A stretch of 33,467 nucleotides of DNA. Source: JAJYLM01 sp964547905 (lineage in GTDB: Bacteria; JAMCPX01). Positions 1 to 8,933 of this stretch are shown here, in pieces. The position numbers and the translations under genes were made by a program. The stretch lies in assembly GCA_964547905.1 (NCBI GenBank), contig CAZJPN010000002.1, positions 1 through 33,467 on the forward strand, read 5' to 3'. The stretch's first letter is position 1, and every line of letters begins with the position of its first letter. Below the pieces are notes generated by a model, which was given only the letters and a program-made list of their open reading frames with translations, searched no databases and was not told where the DNA came from.

Positions 1-93
1 GAGTTTTTGTTTGTAGTTTCATAAACGTTTACGGATACCCCTTATTTATTCCACAGTATCATAAAATACAATCCTTGACACGGAACTCACTTT

Positions 94-1239
94 TTAATTC
101 TTTTTGCTCCTGAATAGATCGATTATCGTTATCTCCGGTGGTGACATAAAACGCATCGGAGGTCCCCAGGTGCCTGCTCCCCTGTTCACATAAAGAATGG
201 AATTGTTGCCAAGATTCAGGTAACCGGCATCAATAATATACGATAACCTTGCGATCAAACTGAATGGAAAGAGCTGTCCCTTGTGCGTGTGTCCGGAGAG
301 CTGAAGGTCAAAAAGTCCTATACTCTCTTTATCTACAATAGGTCTGTGCTTGAGCAAAAGGGTAAACCCCTCCCTGGAAAATTTCGAAAGCAGCATCTTC
401 TCGGAAACTTCTTTATAAACCCCAAAAGGCTTGCCTGCAGGATCATCAACCCCTGCAATATTGATAATACCGTTTACCGTAAGGCCTTCGCCCCTCAGGA
501 CAGTAAACCCTGCCCTTTTTGTAAAATCCAATGCATGCTCAATGCCTGCATAAAACTCGTGGTTCCCTGTTATTGCAAACCTTCCATACTTTGGATTAAT
601 CTCTTTAATCATCTCCGCAAGACCGGAAAGGCTATTGAGCTGTCCATCAACCAGATCGCCTGTTGATACGAGGATATCCGGATTTGCCTCTTTAACCTTA
701 TCAAGAATATTCTTTAACCTCCATTTTCTTATAATTAAACCTGTATGGACATCTGACATCTGCACGATCCTCAATCTCTTGATACCTGCCGGTAATTTGG
801 ATGTCTGTATATCGATCCTCTCTGTATGGATGTTCCTTGCCTCAAAATATCCATACAGAGCTATTGTCAGAGAAAAAACAAGCGGAACATAGAATGAGGT
901 CTTTGCAGACGGTATAAGATAAGAAAGCTCTTCATGACTTAAAAGGGCTATAAGGTATACGATAACATGATAAACATCGATTATAAACGCAGCACATACG
1001 AATAAAAACAATGTTCCCATCCACGTATACCCAATATATGACATAAATCTTGCAATAAACTCTTGATGATGTTTCTCAGAATAATAAACAATAAACGGGG
1101 AAATAATCATAACAAGCATCAACAGAGCAAGAGGTAAACTTACGTCGAAACCAAAACCGAATGCAGCCCGTGCTTTTAGAAACACATACAGATGTGCTGC
1201 TGTATATATCAAAAAGAAAATAGACAGAAAAATCTCCAT
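94..1239 (-). CDS. Membrane-anchored calcineurin-like metallophosphoesterase (YkuE/YaeI type)
   Basis: This is a predicted dinuclear-metal phosphoesterase of the calcineurin-like superfamily with several N-terminal membrane segments (roughly residues 1-20, 35-55, 70-105 and 115-135 of a 381-residue protein). The soluble catalytic half carries the complete motif set in order: QMSDVHTG (D-x-H), STGDLVDG (GD), TGNHEFYAG (GNHE), LLKHRP (H) and SGHTHKGQ (GHTH). YkuE/YaeI-like members have been linked to hydrolysis of phospholipid or UDP-lipid headgroups at the membrane; the substrate here is not determinable. I place the start at the ATG at 1239 because GAGAGG lies 8 nt upstream and the protein then begins MEIFLSIFF at a membrane segment. 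A longer frame up to 1341 exists but has no ribosome-binding site. The gene stands alone, divergent from the receptor operon. Confidence 0.9.
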   Translation of the reverse strand: MEIFLSIFFLIYTAAHLYVFLKARAAFGFGFDVSLPLALLMLVMIISPFIVYYSEKHHQEFIARFMSYIGYTWMGTLFLFVCAAFIIDVYHVIVYLIALLSHEELSYLIPSAKTSFYVPLVFSLTIALYGYFEARNIHTERIDIQTSKLPAGIKRLRIVQMSDVHTGLIIRKWRLKNILDKVKEANPDILVSTGDLVDGQLNSLSGLAEMIKEINPKYGRFAITGNHEFYAGIEHALDFTKRAGFTVLRGEGLTVNGIINIAGVDDPAGKPFGVYKEVSEKMLLSKFSREGFTLLLKHRPIVDKESIGLFDLQLSGHTHKGQLFPFSLIARLSYIIDAGYLNLGNNSILYVNRGAGTWGPPMRFMSPPEITIIDLFRSKKN

Positions 1240-1538
1240 TATAGCCTCTCTGTTTTTAATCTTCATATCCAAGGTATATCGATAAGATAATATTTTAACC
1301 CCAAAAACGCAATAAAGTTGAGAGAACTGCTTTACAAACAAAGACTCAACAACTGATCGATTTTATGAGATGCTGAAACCGGGATGTCCCGATGTAAATC
1401 AAAATTCGGCACGGCATTTTTCTCGTTTTGACAATTATCGGACAGCCTTTTATAGCAGGAACGATATGATTTACTTTTTATTAAAAAATGGCTATAGGAT
1501 TACAATTGTTAGCCGAACAACTAATAATATTGATTTTA

Positions 1539-1568
1539 TTGAAAATGTGTTAAGATTTTTGGTAAGAT
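1539..1568 (+). promoter_or_regulatory. Candidate sigma-70 promoter of the receptor-NfeD-slipin operon
   Basis: TTGAAA (1539-1544), an 18-nt spacer and TAAGAT (1563-1568) lie about 55 nt before the receptor start codon. The start codon is preceded by a near-perfect Shine-Dalgarno, AAGGAGG, 7-8 nt away. No Fur-like or other obvious operator is seen nearby. The call rests only on hexamer match and position. Confidence 0.35.
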
Positions 1569-1623
1569 GGATTGTGTGTGATGTTTACATATCGGGTCCT
1601 TCAAAAATAAAGGAGGTTGAAGC

Positions 1624-3966
1624 ATGAAGCGAGGGATGATCTTTACAATACTGCTCTTGGTAACGATGAGCGTCAATGCTGCGGCTAAACAACAAATTAT
1701 ATCGTTCAAGTTCTTTCATAAGCCCATATTAACTGCAACGCCTGGAAATCCTTTAAATGTGTCCGCAACGATAGATCCTGCCGATAAGGTTGCATATGCA
1801 TCATTGCTCTACAAATCACCATCTGATAAGTTTTATAAAGCTATATTCTTAAAGCGTACGTACGGGGACACGTTTTCCGGTACAATACCCTCAATAGATA
1901 TAAATCCCCCAAAGCTTATGTACTATATTACCGTGATGGACACAGACGGGGAGTCCCATTTGTTGTTCATGGGCCCGAACAATCCTCAAATAGTAGATAT
2001 AGGCAAGGTAAATGTAAAATCGGCGGAAGAAGCATCAGCCCTCGAACAGGAGCTTGCCCTGTTCAGTTCGGAAGACGTGGTTTATTCTGCCGCAAAACAT
2101 AAACAGAAGATCACAATGGCACCTGCATCGGTAACGGTTCTTACCCGTGAGGATATAAAAAGTGTAGGTCTGTCTCTATCCGATATACTCAGAACCGTTC
2201 CGGGTATGGATGTTTCCTACATAAACCCGGGCTATACGATCTTCAATGAAAGAGGTTACGGTACAGAGGAAAACAACCTCATGCTTGTTCTGGTTAACGG
2301 CAGGGTATTAAACAATACATTTTATGGGCCGCCGTTTATCGAAAGTCTGCCAATCCCGTTCAACGATATTGAGAGGATAGAGATCATAAGAGGTGCAAGT
2401 TCTTCACTGTATGGTGCCGATGCTGTGACAGGTATCATAAGTATAACAACACGGAAACCTCAGTCCAGCCCGACTTTTACCATCTCAGGCATCGGAGGAC
2501 TGACAAGCGAGCAACCAGAAGCATTCTTCAGTAGTTTTGACACATACGTAGAAGCTCAAGGACAGACGGGCACAACAGGCTTTATGAGTGCTATAGGATA
2601 CAAGAGAGTGGCTGACTTCCAAACCCCGGATCAAAACGCAGCTCTTGTGCCGAAGGCATGGTTTTATGTAACCCATGACTTTTCGAGTGACCTTAATGCC
2701 TCACTCGAAGCCGGGTATGATAAACCCCAGTTTACTCTCTACACGCTGCTTCAGAATCTATGGACTTATGCCCAAGAAACATATATAAAACCGCATATAG
2801 AATATAAAAATCTGAAGATAGATGCATACTGGTTTGGATTTAATGTAAATGTGCCTCTTTTCATTACACCTTTCGGTACCACTATGAACCTACTCGGACA
2901 AAACCTTTCCGGCAATACAAACACGTATAATATCGATGTCCAGTATAACCTTCCGGAAATACCCTACAATAGGATTATTGTAGGTGCAGATACAAACTAC
3001 AATACCTATAGTTTCCCGGAATTAGAATCTTCTTATAATGGTGTCGACCTTACAAAAGAATTTCTCTACGGTGGTTTTATACATGATGAGGTAGGTCCAT
3101 TTTATAACTTCCTCCTGACACTCGATGCGAGGTACGATCATTACTCTGTCACACCATCCGAGTTAAGTTATAGAGGAAATCTATCTTATGCCATAACACC
3201 GGGACAAACAGTGAGAATATCATACGGAACGGCATTTAGGAAGCCAATCTATGTAGAATCGCAATTCATACCAAAGGTATCTTCATCTTTCATACCCATT
3301 AAAGGCACCCTCATCGGCAATCCCAATCTTAAAAACGAGCTCATGCGCACCACAGAGTTCGGCTATGTTGGTGAATGGGGAAAACATGTAAGGACAGAGC
3401 TGACGGCTTACTATGAGGAATTATATGACTTGATCTACTTCTACACCGCTTTATCATCAGCTTCCCAGTTCCAGTTTTTAAATAGCGGTACACGATATGT
3501 GTCTCATGGTGGGGATATCGGTATTGAATACGAGCCCGTTCAATCAATAAAAACATTCGCAAATTATTCCTATCTGTACAGAGAAGATAACCTTACAGGG
3601 TCGGTCGCAAATTACACGACCCAGGACTTTAACATCGGTGCAAGGTATGCTGTAACAGACAAGATTTTCTCAAGTATCCAGGGAGATTATACATCTGCAA
3701 GAACCGCGCATATTGCAGACCCGTATACACTCTATACCAATACCGTTGTACAGATGCCGGCATATTTTATAGTCAATACAAAAATAGGATACACATTTAT
3801 ACCCCATAGGTTTGAATTAGGCCTCTATGTTTTTAATATATTCAACGATATACATTATGAATACCCTTATGTGTATCAACCGAATAGTTCCCTAACACAG
3901 AGCACGGTATTCGGTGGAGAAGAGATTGGCAGGATGCTTATGTTTTATACAAACATTTATTTCTAA
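1624..3966 (+). CDS. TonB-dependent outer-membrane receptor with N-terminal Ig-like domain
   Basis: A 780-residue outer-membrane active-transport protein. Residues 1-21 are a Sec signal peptide (MKRGMIFTILLLVTMSVNAA). Residues ~25-125 look like an all-beta Ig/FN3-like domain rather than an STN domain. The plug (~165-280) has hallmark stretches such as VTVLTREDI, VPGMDVSY, VNGRVLNN, DIERIEIIRG and SSLYGADAVTGIISI. The rest is the 22-strand barrel, rich in alternating aromatic strands, with a C-terminal phenylalanine as expected for BAM recognition. The ligand cannot be named: there is no siderophore, heme or cobalamin gene nearby, and no TonB/ExbBD in the window. The stop codon shares one base with the start of the NfeD gene (TAATG), so translation is probably coupled. 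That is an unusual pairing for a receptor. Confidence 0.9.
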   Translation: MKRGMIFTILLLVTMSVNAAAKQQIISFKFFHKPILTATPGNPLNVSATIDPADKVAYASLLYKSPSDKFYKAIFLKRTYGDTFSGTIPSIDINPPKLMYYITVMDTDGESHLLFMGPNNPQIVDIGKVNVKSAEEASALEQELALFSSEDVVYSAAKHKQKITMAPASVTVLTREDIKSVGLSLSDILRTVPGMDVSYINPGYTIFNERGYGTEENNLMLVLVNGRVLNNTFYGPPFIESLPIPFNDIERIEIIRGASSSLYGADAVTGIISITTRKPQSSPTFTISGIGGLTSEQPEAFFSSFDTYVEAQGQTGTTGFMSAIGYKRVADFQTPDQNAALVPKAWFYVTHDFSSDLNASLEAGYDKPQFTLYTLLQNLWTYAQETYIKPHIEYKNLKIDAYWFGFNVNVPLFITPFGTTMNLLGQNLSGNTNTYNIDVQYNLPEIPYNRIIVGADTNYNTYSFPELESSYNGVDLTKEFLYGGFIHDEVGPFYNFLLTLDARYDHYSVTPSELSYRGNLSYAITPGQTVRISYGTAFRKPIYVESQFIPKVSSSFIPIKGTLIGNPNLKNELMRTTEFGYVGEWGKHVRTELTAYYEELYDLIYFYTALSSASQFQFLNSGTRYVSHGGDIGIEYEPVQSIKTFANYSYLYREDNLTGSVANYTTQDFNIGARYAVTDKIFSSIQGDYTSARTAHIADPYTLYTNTVVQMPAYFIVNTKIGYTFIPHRFELGLYVFNIFNDIHYEYPYVYQPNSSLTQSTVFGGEEIGRMLMFYTNIYF

Positions 3967-5243
3967 TGAGAAGAATAATCTTAACATTGTTCTTCATACT
4001 TATTTCGACCGTATCAGCTCAGGCAGGCTACCATGTGGATGAGATCTCCATAGACGGTCCTATCGGACCGGCCTATGCATATTTTGTACCTCAGTCCATA
4101 AAAGAGGCTGAAGCGGACAATGCAAATGCACTGCTTATAACAATAGATACCCCCGGAGGGCTTGATGCGTCAATGAGGACCATCATAAAGGCCATAGAAG
4201 ATGCAAGACTGCCGGTTATCAGTTATATTTATCCGTCAGGCTCACGCGCAGCCTCAGCCGGTGTATTTATTGTTATGTCTTCGGATATCGCTGCAATGGC
4301 ACCGGGTACCAATATAGGAGCAGCACACCCTGTCACGATCGGGGAAAAACTCGGCAAAGAAATGGAGAAAAAGGTTACAAATGATGCGGTTGCTTATATA
4401 AAAAGTATCGCAATACAAAAGGGCAGAAACGCCGATTGGGCTGGTCAGGCCGTCTCTCAGAGCGTATCAATCACAGCGAACCATGCTTTAAAAATACACG
4501 TAGTCGATTTCACCGCCACAACGATCGAACAACTGTTTGAAAAAATAAACGGATTGAAAATTAACAAAGCTTCAGGATTGTACGTATTACATACAAGGAA
4601 TGCCGTAATCCATAAGATAAATATGAACTTAAGGGAAAAAATACTTATGGTTATAAGCGATCCGAATATTTCCTATATATTCATGATCATAGGTATGTGG
4701 GGAATATTCTTCGAACTTGCAAGTCCGGGAGCTATATTCCCGGGTGTAATTGGTGCGCTTTCACTTATACTTGCATTTGTTTCGTTTCAGACTATACCTG
4801 TTAATTATGCGGGAATACTTTTGATTATGCTTGCAATAGTATTATTCATATTGGAGGTAAAAATAGTGAGCCATGGTATGCTTGCAGTCGGAGGCATAGT
4901 GTCCTTTGTGTTGGGATCACTCCTGCTGTTTGATACTTCTTCTGCCTCTTATAATGTTTCCTGGACGCTCATAGCTACTGCAACTATACTTACAGCTCTA
5001 TTTTTCATTGTTGCACTTGGGTTGGCCGTTAAAGTAAGATTGAAAAAACCGCAAACCGGGAAAGAAGGCTTAATAGGCCAGACCGGGGTTGTAAAGGATA
5101 TTAACAATGATAAGATAAAGGTGTTCCTTGACGGCGCCTACTGGGATGCATATTCGGATGAAAAAGACATAAAACTCGGTGATAAAATCGTTGTGGGAAA
5201 TGTGGATAATGATATGCTATTAAAAATCAAAAAGGAGGTATAA
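3966..5243 (+). CDS. nfeD: NfeD-type membrane-bound ClpP-class serine protease
   Basis: A 425-residue protein of the long NfeD (1510-N-like) class, which cleaves hydrophobic stretches of stomatin-type partners. Residues 1-20 are a signal peptide. The ClpP/crotonase-fold protease follows, with IDTPGGLDAS, the catalytic serine in SRAASAGVF (about S98) and the probable general-base lysine in MEKKVTNDAVAYIKS (about K136). Four or five membrane helices lie between ~235 and 345, and a C-terminal OB-fold NfeD domain covers ~360-420 (GQTGVVKDI, VFLDGAYWDAYS). It overlaps the receptor stop by one base and is followed after 3 bp by the slipin gene, the conserved NfeD-slipin pairing. Expected location is the inner membrane with the protease domain outside the cytoplasm. 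The serine/lysine dyad is intact. Confidence 0.92.
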   Translation: MRRIILTLFFILISTVSAQAGYHVDEISIDGPIGPAYAYFVPQSIKEAEADNANALLITIDTPGGLDASMRTIIKAIEDARLPVISYIYPSGSRAASAGVFIVMSSDIAAMAPGTNIGAAHPVTIGEKLGKEMEKKVTNDAVAYIKSIAIQKGRNADWAGQAVSQSVSITANHALKIHVVDFTATTIEQLFEKINGLKINKASGLYVLHTRNAVIHKINMNLREKILMVISDPNISYIFMIIGMWGIFFELASPGAIFPGVIGALSLILAFVSFQTIPVNYAGILLIMLAIVLFILEVKIVSHGMLAVGGIVSFVLGSLLLFDTSSASYNVSWTLIATATILTALFFIVALGLAVKVRLKKPQTGKEGLIGQTGVVKDINNDKIKVFLDGAYWDAYSDEKDIKLGDKIVVGNVDNDMLLKIKKEV

Positions 5244-5246
5244 GTT

Positions 5247-6002
5247 ATGGGTTCGATTGTAACCGTTGTCGTTATTTTTGTCGCATTGGTGCTGATATCC
5301 GGTATCAAAATCTTGAAGGAATATGATAGGGCTGTTTTATTCAGACTCGGCAGGCTTATAGGGGCAAAAGGACCGGGCATTATTTATGTAATCCCTTTTA
5401 TTGATAAGATGTTCAAGGTAAGTACAAGGGTTGTAACATTGGATGTGCCGGCGCAGGATGTTATTACAAAAGACAACGTTTCGATCAAGGTCAATGCCGT
5501 GGTATACTTTAAGGTTATAGACCCGAACAAGGCAATCACAGAGGTCGAGAATTATCTCTTTGCAACATCGCAGATTGCACAGACAACACTGAGGAGTGTC
5601 TGCGGACAGGGTGAGCTTGATAAGCTTCTATCAGAAAGGGAAAAGATCAATATGGAACTTCAGGAGGTTATAGACAAACATACTTCTCCATGGGGTATTA
5701 AGGTTTCGACCGTTGAAGTAAAACAGATCGATCTCCCACAGGACATGCAGAGAGCTATGGCAAGACAGGCAGAGGCTGAAAGAGACAGAAGGGCAAAGGT
5801 CATAAATGCAGAGGGCGAAATGCAGGCTTCACAGAAGTATTCAGAGGCTGCGGCCATCCTGAGCAAAGAGCCTGCTTCATTACAGTTAAGATACCTCAAC
5901 ACCCTGTCTGAGATAGCGACTGAAAACAACTCAACCGTCATATTCCCATTACCATTGGACATATTAAGCGCCTTTATGAAGAAGTTGCAGGAAAACAAAT
6001 AG
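5247..6002 (+). CDS. Slipin / stomatin-like SPFH (band 7) membrane protein
   Basis: A 251-residue stomatin homologue. A single N-terminal hydrophobic hairpin (~1-20) is followed by the SPFH domain (~22-190), with the typical EYDRAVLFRLGR, GPGIIYVIPFID, VPAQDVITKDNV and SEREKIN stretches. A charged helical region follows (QAEAERDRRAKVINAEGE) and then the oligomerising C-terminus ending IFPLPLDI. Such proteins form membrane microdomain scaffolds and their C-termini are substrates of the NfeD protease encoded immediately upstream. AAGGAGG precedes the ATG with good spacing and the intergenic gap is 3 bp. Together with the receptor gene this makes a three-gene operon. A palindrome 23 bp downstream may end it. 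Confidence 0.93.
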   Translation: MGSIVTVVVIFVALVLISGIKILKEYDRAVLFRLGRLIGAKGPGIIYVIPFIDKMFKVSTRVVTLDVPAQDVITKDNVSIKVNAVVYFKVIDPNKAITEVENYLFATSQIAQTTLRSVCGQGELDKLLSEREKINMELQEVIDKHTSPWGIKVSTVEVKQIDLPQDMQRAMARQAEAERDRRAKVINAEGEMQASQKYSEAAAILSKEPASLQLRYLNTLSEIATENNSTVIFPLPLDILSAFMKKLQENK

Positions 6003-6024
6003 CTACTGATTATGTGTTTTAATT

Positions 6025-6057
6025 GTATAGGGACGTTGCACTGCAACGTCCCTATAC
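6025..6057. repeat. Perfect 33-bp palindrome, dispersed REP/MITE-like element or terminator
   Basis: Arm GTATAGGGACGTTGCA (6025-6040) is followed by one central C and its exact reverse complement to 6057. RNA would fold into a near-loopless 16-bp hairpin from either strand, although real folding would open a few central pairs. No T-run follows on the plus strand, so it is not a canonical intrinsic terminator. The sequence type (GGGACGTTGCA/TGCAACGTCCC) resembles dispersed palindromic repeats I associate with several bacterial genomes; copy number here cannot be tested from one window. Confidence 0.7.
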
Positions 6058-6119
6058 CCGGATAGAGTAAAAAAGATAACTTATATACCGGCACAGAATG
6101 CACACCATACAGAAAACCA

Positions 6120-6968
6120 ATGGGTAAAATAACCAAAGAAGAAGTATTTATAGATTCCGCTGGTCAGCGTATACACCTTGATATATTCAACAATACAGGC
6201 GAGAAAAAAACCATTGTGTTTTTCCCCGGAACAGGAGCTGCTTCCGAATTCTATGCTACATTCCTTGAAGCCGTTGCGTATAAAGGATTTAATATCATTG
6301 GCATAGATCCATTAGGACACGGACACTCATCCGGCAAGAGGGGTGATTTTACAATGGAACAACTTCTAACAAATTTACGGGACACGATATCTTATGCAAA
6401 AAAGAAGTTCAGCGGAAAGACAGGCATCATGGGAAGCAGCCAGGGAGGTATCGTGGTATACTATGCGGCACTCGAAGGAATAGAGGTTGATGCTGTAGTC
6501 GCCCATAATGCAGCACTTGTTTATAAGGAATTCCTTAATATTGTCAGAAATCCGGGACTGAACAAAAGAATGCTCCCCGTCATTGACTATCTTAAAAAAC
6601 ACTTTCCCTATATCAAAATTCCAACAATGAGCTATCTTAACTGGAAAAAGGCTTTCAATAATCCCAAAATGCTCAAGATGTTCAAAGATGATAAACTATT
6701 CACGGGCTCTTACACCGTAAGGGCTTTAGCTTCATTAAAAGACTATGTACCGGATATCAAAGGCCTGCCAATGCCTCCTACCATGATCATAACCGGAACA
6801 AAGGATGAGATTATACCAAAGGAGGTATCCGAGAGGGCTTTTTACGCATTGAGGGGAAACCTGCACACCTACATCGAAATAGAAGGTGCAGCTCACATGC
6901 TCCCGCTCGAATATATGTCACAGATACTTCCAAGGATAGAAGATTGGTTTGCAACCAGGCTGGGGTAA
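6120..6968 (+). CDS. Alpha/beta hydrolase (serine hydrolase, S33/monoglyceride-lipase-like)
   Basis: A 282-residue cytosolic-looking alpha/beta hydrolase. Seen: the strand-turn FFPGTGAAS forming the oxyanion-hole region, GIDPLGHGHSSG, the nucleophile elbow GSSQGG (Ser about 107), the acid in TGTKDEIIP (about 228) and the histidine in EGAAHMLP (about 258). A cap domain lies between ~125 and 200. Triad and fold order fit the monoacylglycerol lipase / serine aminopeptidase branch, but substrate (ester, lipid or peptide) cannot be told from sequence. The ATG at 6120 has no good Shine-Dalgarno. The protein begins naturally with a beta strand at this start. It lies after the palindrome at 6025-6057 and before the tandem TPR membrane proteins. 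Confidence 0.85.
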   Translation: MGKITKEEVFIDSAGQRIHLDIFNNTGEKKTIVFFPGTGAASEFYATFLEAVAYKGFNIIGIDPLGHGHSSGKRGDFTMEQLLTNLRDTISYAKKKFSGKTGIMGSSQGGIVVYYAALEGIEVDAVVAHNAALVYKEFLNIVRNPGLNKRMLPVIDYLKKHFPYIKIPTMSYLNWKKAFNNPKMLKMFKDDKLFTGSYTVRALASLKDYVPDIKGLPMPPTMIITGTKDEIIPKEVSERAFYALRGNLHTYIEIEGAAHMLPLEYMSQILPRIEDWFATRLG

Positions 6969-6998
6969 GAGAGCGGTTCATGAATCAGCCCGGCAGCA

Positions 6999-8933
6999 AT
7001 GGTATGCGATAAACCGGCTATGAGAAAAAAAAGATGTCTTGATATATCAATAATTGGTATAATTACTTTTTTACTGCTTGTTCCCTCATTAAGGTTCGGC
7101 TTTGTAAATCTTGATGATAACTTTTACGTGATCAACAATATCTATATAAGACACGTATCCCTCTCAAACATAAAATATTTTTTCACATCATTTCATCATG
7201 GCGTTTATGCTCCAATACAGTACCTTACGTATATGCTTATTTACAGTACCGTGGATTATCACGCTATGCTGTATCACCTGATCAACATTCTATTCTATAT
7301 ACTATCGGGTATAATGGTTTATCTGCTGGTAGAAAAGATAGAGGTAAGCAGGCCCATTGCATTTTTTTCTGCCATGCTGTTCCTGCTTTCTCCGGTAAAC
7401 ATTGATCCCGCTGTCTGGATAGCCGAATTAAAAAATTCTCAATCACTCTGTTTTTTTCTTGCCAGTTTTTATCTCTACCTATTGTTTAGGGAAAGACAGA
7501 AAGAACAGTCAATTAATCCTACAGGCTCCAATCTCATAAATGAAAAAACAGTACATTTTGATGCTACAGATCATAGAAGGGTTATGTCAGAATCTTTCAG
7601 GTTTTATGCCTTTTCAATAATAGCATTTATCCTTGGCCTGCTTGTAAAACCTCCAGGCTCAACATTGCTTATCATGATGTTTATTTACGATTTAATAAGC
7701 GGACAGAATGTTAAAGATATTATAAAAAGACTTTTGCCCTATATAGTAATCTCGATACCTTTTATGATCATCTATATGATAGGCCAGTCAACCATAGGGG
7801 CGTATCACGGCTTGATAAGAGGGAATCTATGGGCACAGGCAAAAACAATAACAACAGTTGCAGCAGGTATATTCAATTATCCCTTAAAAACCATTATACC
7901 GTTCAATCTATCCATAGCATATCCCATCGACGCAAAAATCACAAACATCGTTTTCGCACTAAGTATGACGGTAATACTTTTTATAATAATCGGCATCAAG
8001 TTACTGTTGAAAAATACCGACAAAAGACCGGCTTTCTGGTCTCTATGGTATTTTTTGAATATGCTTCCTTACTATGGAATTATAGCTATGCCTTTCTTTG
8101 CAAATTGGTATCTATACATTCCTTCTATAGGTATATATACACTGCTCGTCAGTTCTATCGGCAGACTGAACAATAAGAGATTCGCTTATGGAGTACTCAC
8201 TTTGTTTCTCATTGTCTTTGGATTCCTGGGATTTAAAAGACAGTTTGTATGGAAAGATAACATTAATATGTGGAGGAGTTCGCTCAAATCAGTTGGAAAT
8301 AATCCCTATATTCTAAGGAATCTTGCTATAAGCTATTTTATAAATAATGAGAATACCGAAGGTATTGAATACGGCAATATGCTGTTAAAACAAACACCGG
8401 ACTTTGTTATGATGAAATATCTTATAGGAAAAGGGTATGCAGAAATGCACGACTATGACAAGGCTCAGCGCATATTGAACAATGCTATCGATCAGCTGGA
8501 TTATATGGAAAAACAAGGGATCGCAGATGCATCCGTTATGCCAGGCCTTGGAGATACACCATCGACATTAAAAGCAATGATCTACTCTGAAATGGCGGAT
8601 ATAAAACTATCACTCAATCAACCCGAACTTTCTATCTCTCTGTATAATCAAGCTATAAATACAGCACCCTATGTTCCCGCTTATGATAAGCTTGCATATA
8701 TTTATGTAAAAACAAACCGTATAAATGATGCACGAGATATTCTCGATAAAATAACCATCCTGAAGCCTGATGAGCCCGAGCCATGGCGCATGCTTGGTTA
8801 CATAACAGCGGAATATTACAACAACAGAAAGCTTGCTGTAAAATATTTTGAGAAAAGCCTTGAAATTGCACCCGATCAAAAATATGCTGTAGAAATTAAA
8901 AATATTATCAAAACATGGAAAACAGACAAGTAA
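6999..8933 (+). CDS. Multi-pass membrane protein with C-terminal TPRs, TMTC/GT-C mannosyltransferase-like (copy 1)
   Basis: A 644-residue protein with about ten predicted membrane helices in residues 15-410 and TPR-like helical repeats in ~430-640. The layout and the motif NLDDNFYV in the first extracytoplasmic loop resemble GT-C glycosyltransferases of the TMTC type; the acidic pair after the first helix is normally the catalytic site. The segment LLSPVNIDPAVWIAELKNSQ aligns with the TMTC loop that usually reads HP-x-x-TEAVAW-x-x-GR, but the histidine is replaced here by serine. A polyprenyl-phosphate-sugar donor and extracytoplasmic protein O-glycosylation are inferred, not shown. The start is uncertain: ATG at 6999 or ATG at 7020 (MRKKRC), neither with a clear ribosome-binding site. 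It overlaps copy 2 by 19 bp. Confidence 0.75.
   Translation: MVCDKPAMRKKRCLDISIIGIITFLLLVPSLRFGFVNLDDNFYVINNIYIRHVSLSNIKYFFTSFHHGVYAPIQYLTYMLIYSTVDYHAMLYHLINILFYILSGIMVYLLVEKIEVSRPIAFFSAMLFLLSPVNIDPAVWIAELKNSQSLCFFLASFYLYLLFRERQKEQSINPTGSNLINEKTVHFDATDHRRVMSESFRFYAFSIIAFILGLLVKPPGSTLLIMMFIYDLISGQNVKDIIKRLLPYIVISIPFMIIYMIGQSTIGAYHGLIRGNLWAQAKTITTVAAGIFNYPLKTIIPFNLSIAYPIDAKITNIVFALSMTVILFIIIGIKLLLKNTDKRPAFWSLWYFLNMLPYYGIIAMPFFANWYLYIPSIGIYTLLVSSIGRLNNKRFAYGVLTLFLIVFGFLGFKRQFVWKDNINMWRSSLKSVGNNPYILRNLAISYFINNENTEGIEYGNMLLKQTPDFVMMKYLIGKGYAEMHDYDKAQRILNNAIDQLDYMEKQGIADASVMPGLGDTPSTLKAMIYSEMADIKLSLNQPELSISLYNQAINTAPYVPAYDKLAYIYVKTNRINDARDILDKITILKPDEPEPWRMLGYITAEYYNNRKLAVKYFEKSLEIAPDQKYAVEIKNIIKTWKTDK

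Noticed and set aside
1370..1627. 85-codon plus-strand frame before the receptor gene
   Set aside because: No ribosome-binding site, composition like non-coding DNA, and it overlaps the likely promoter and the receptor's Shine-Dalgarno.
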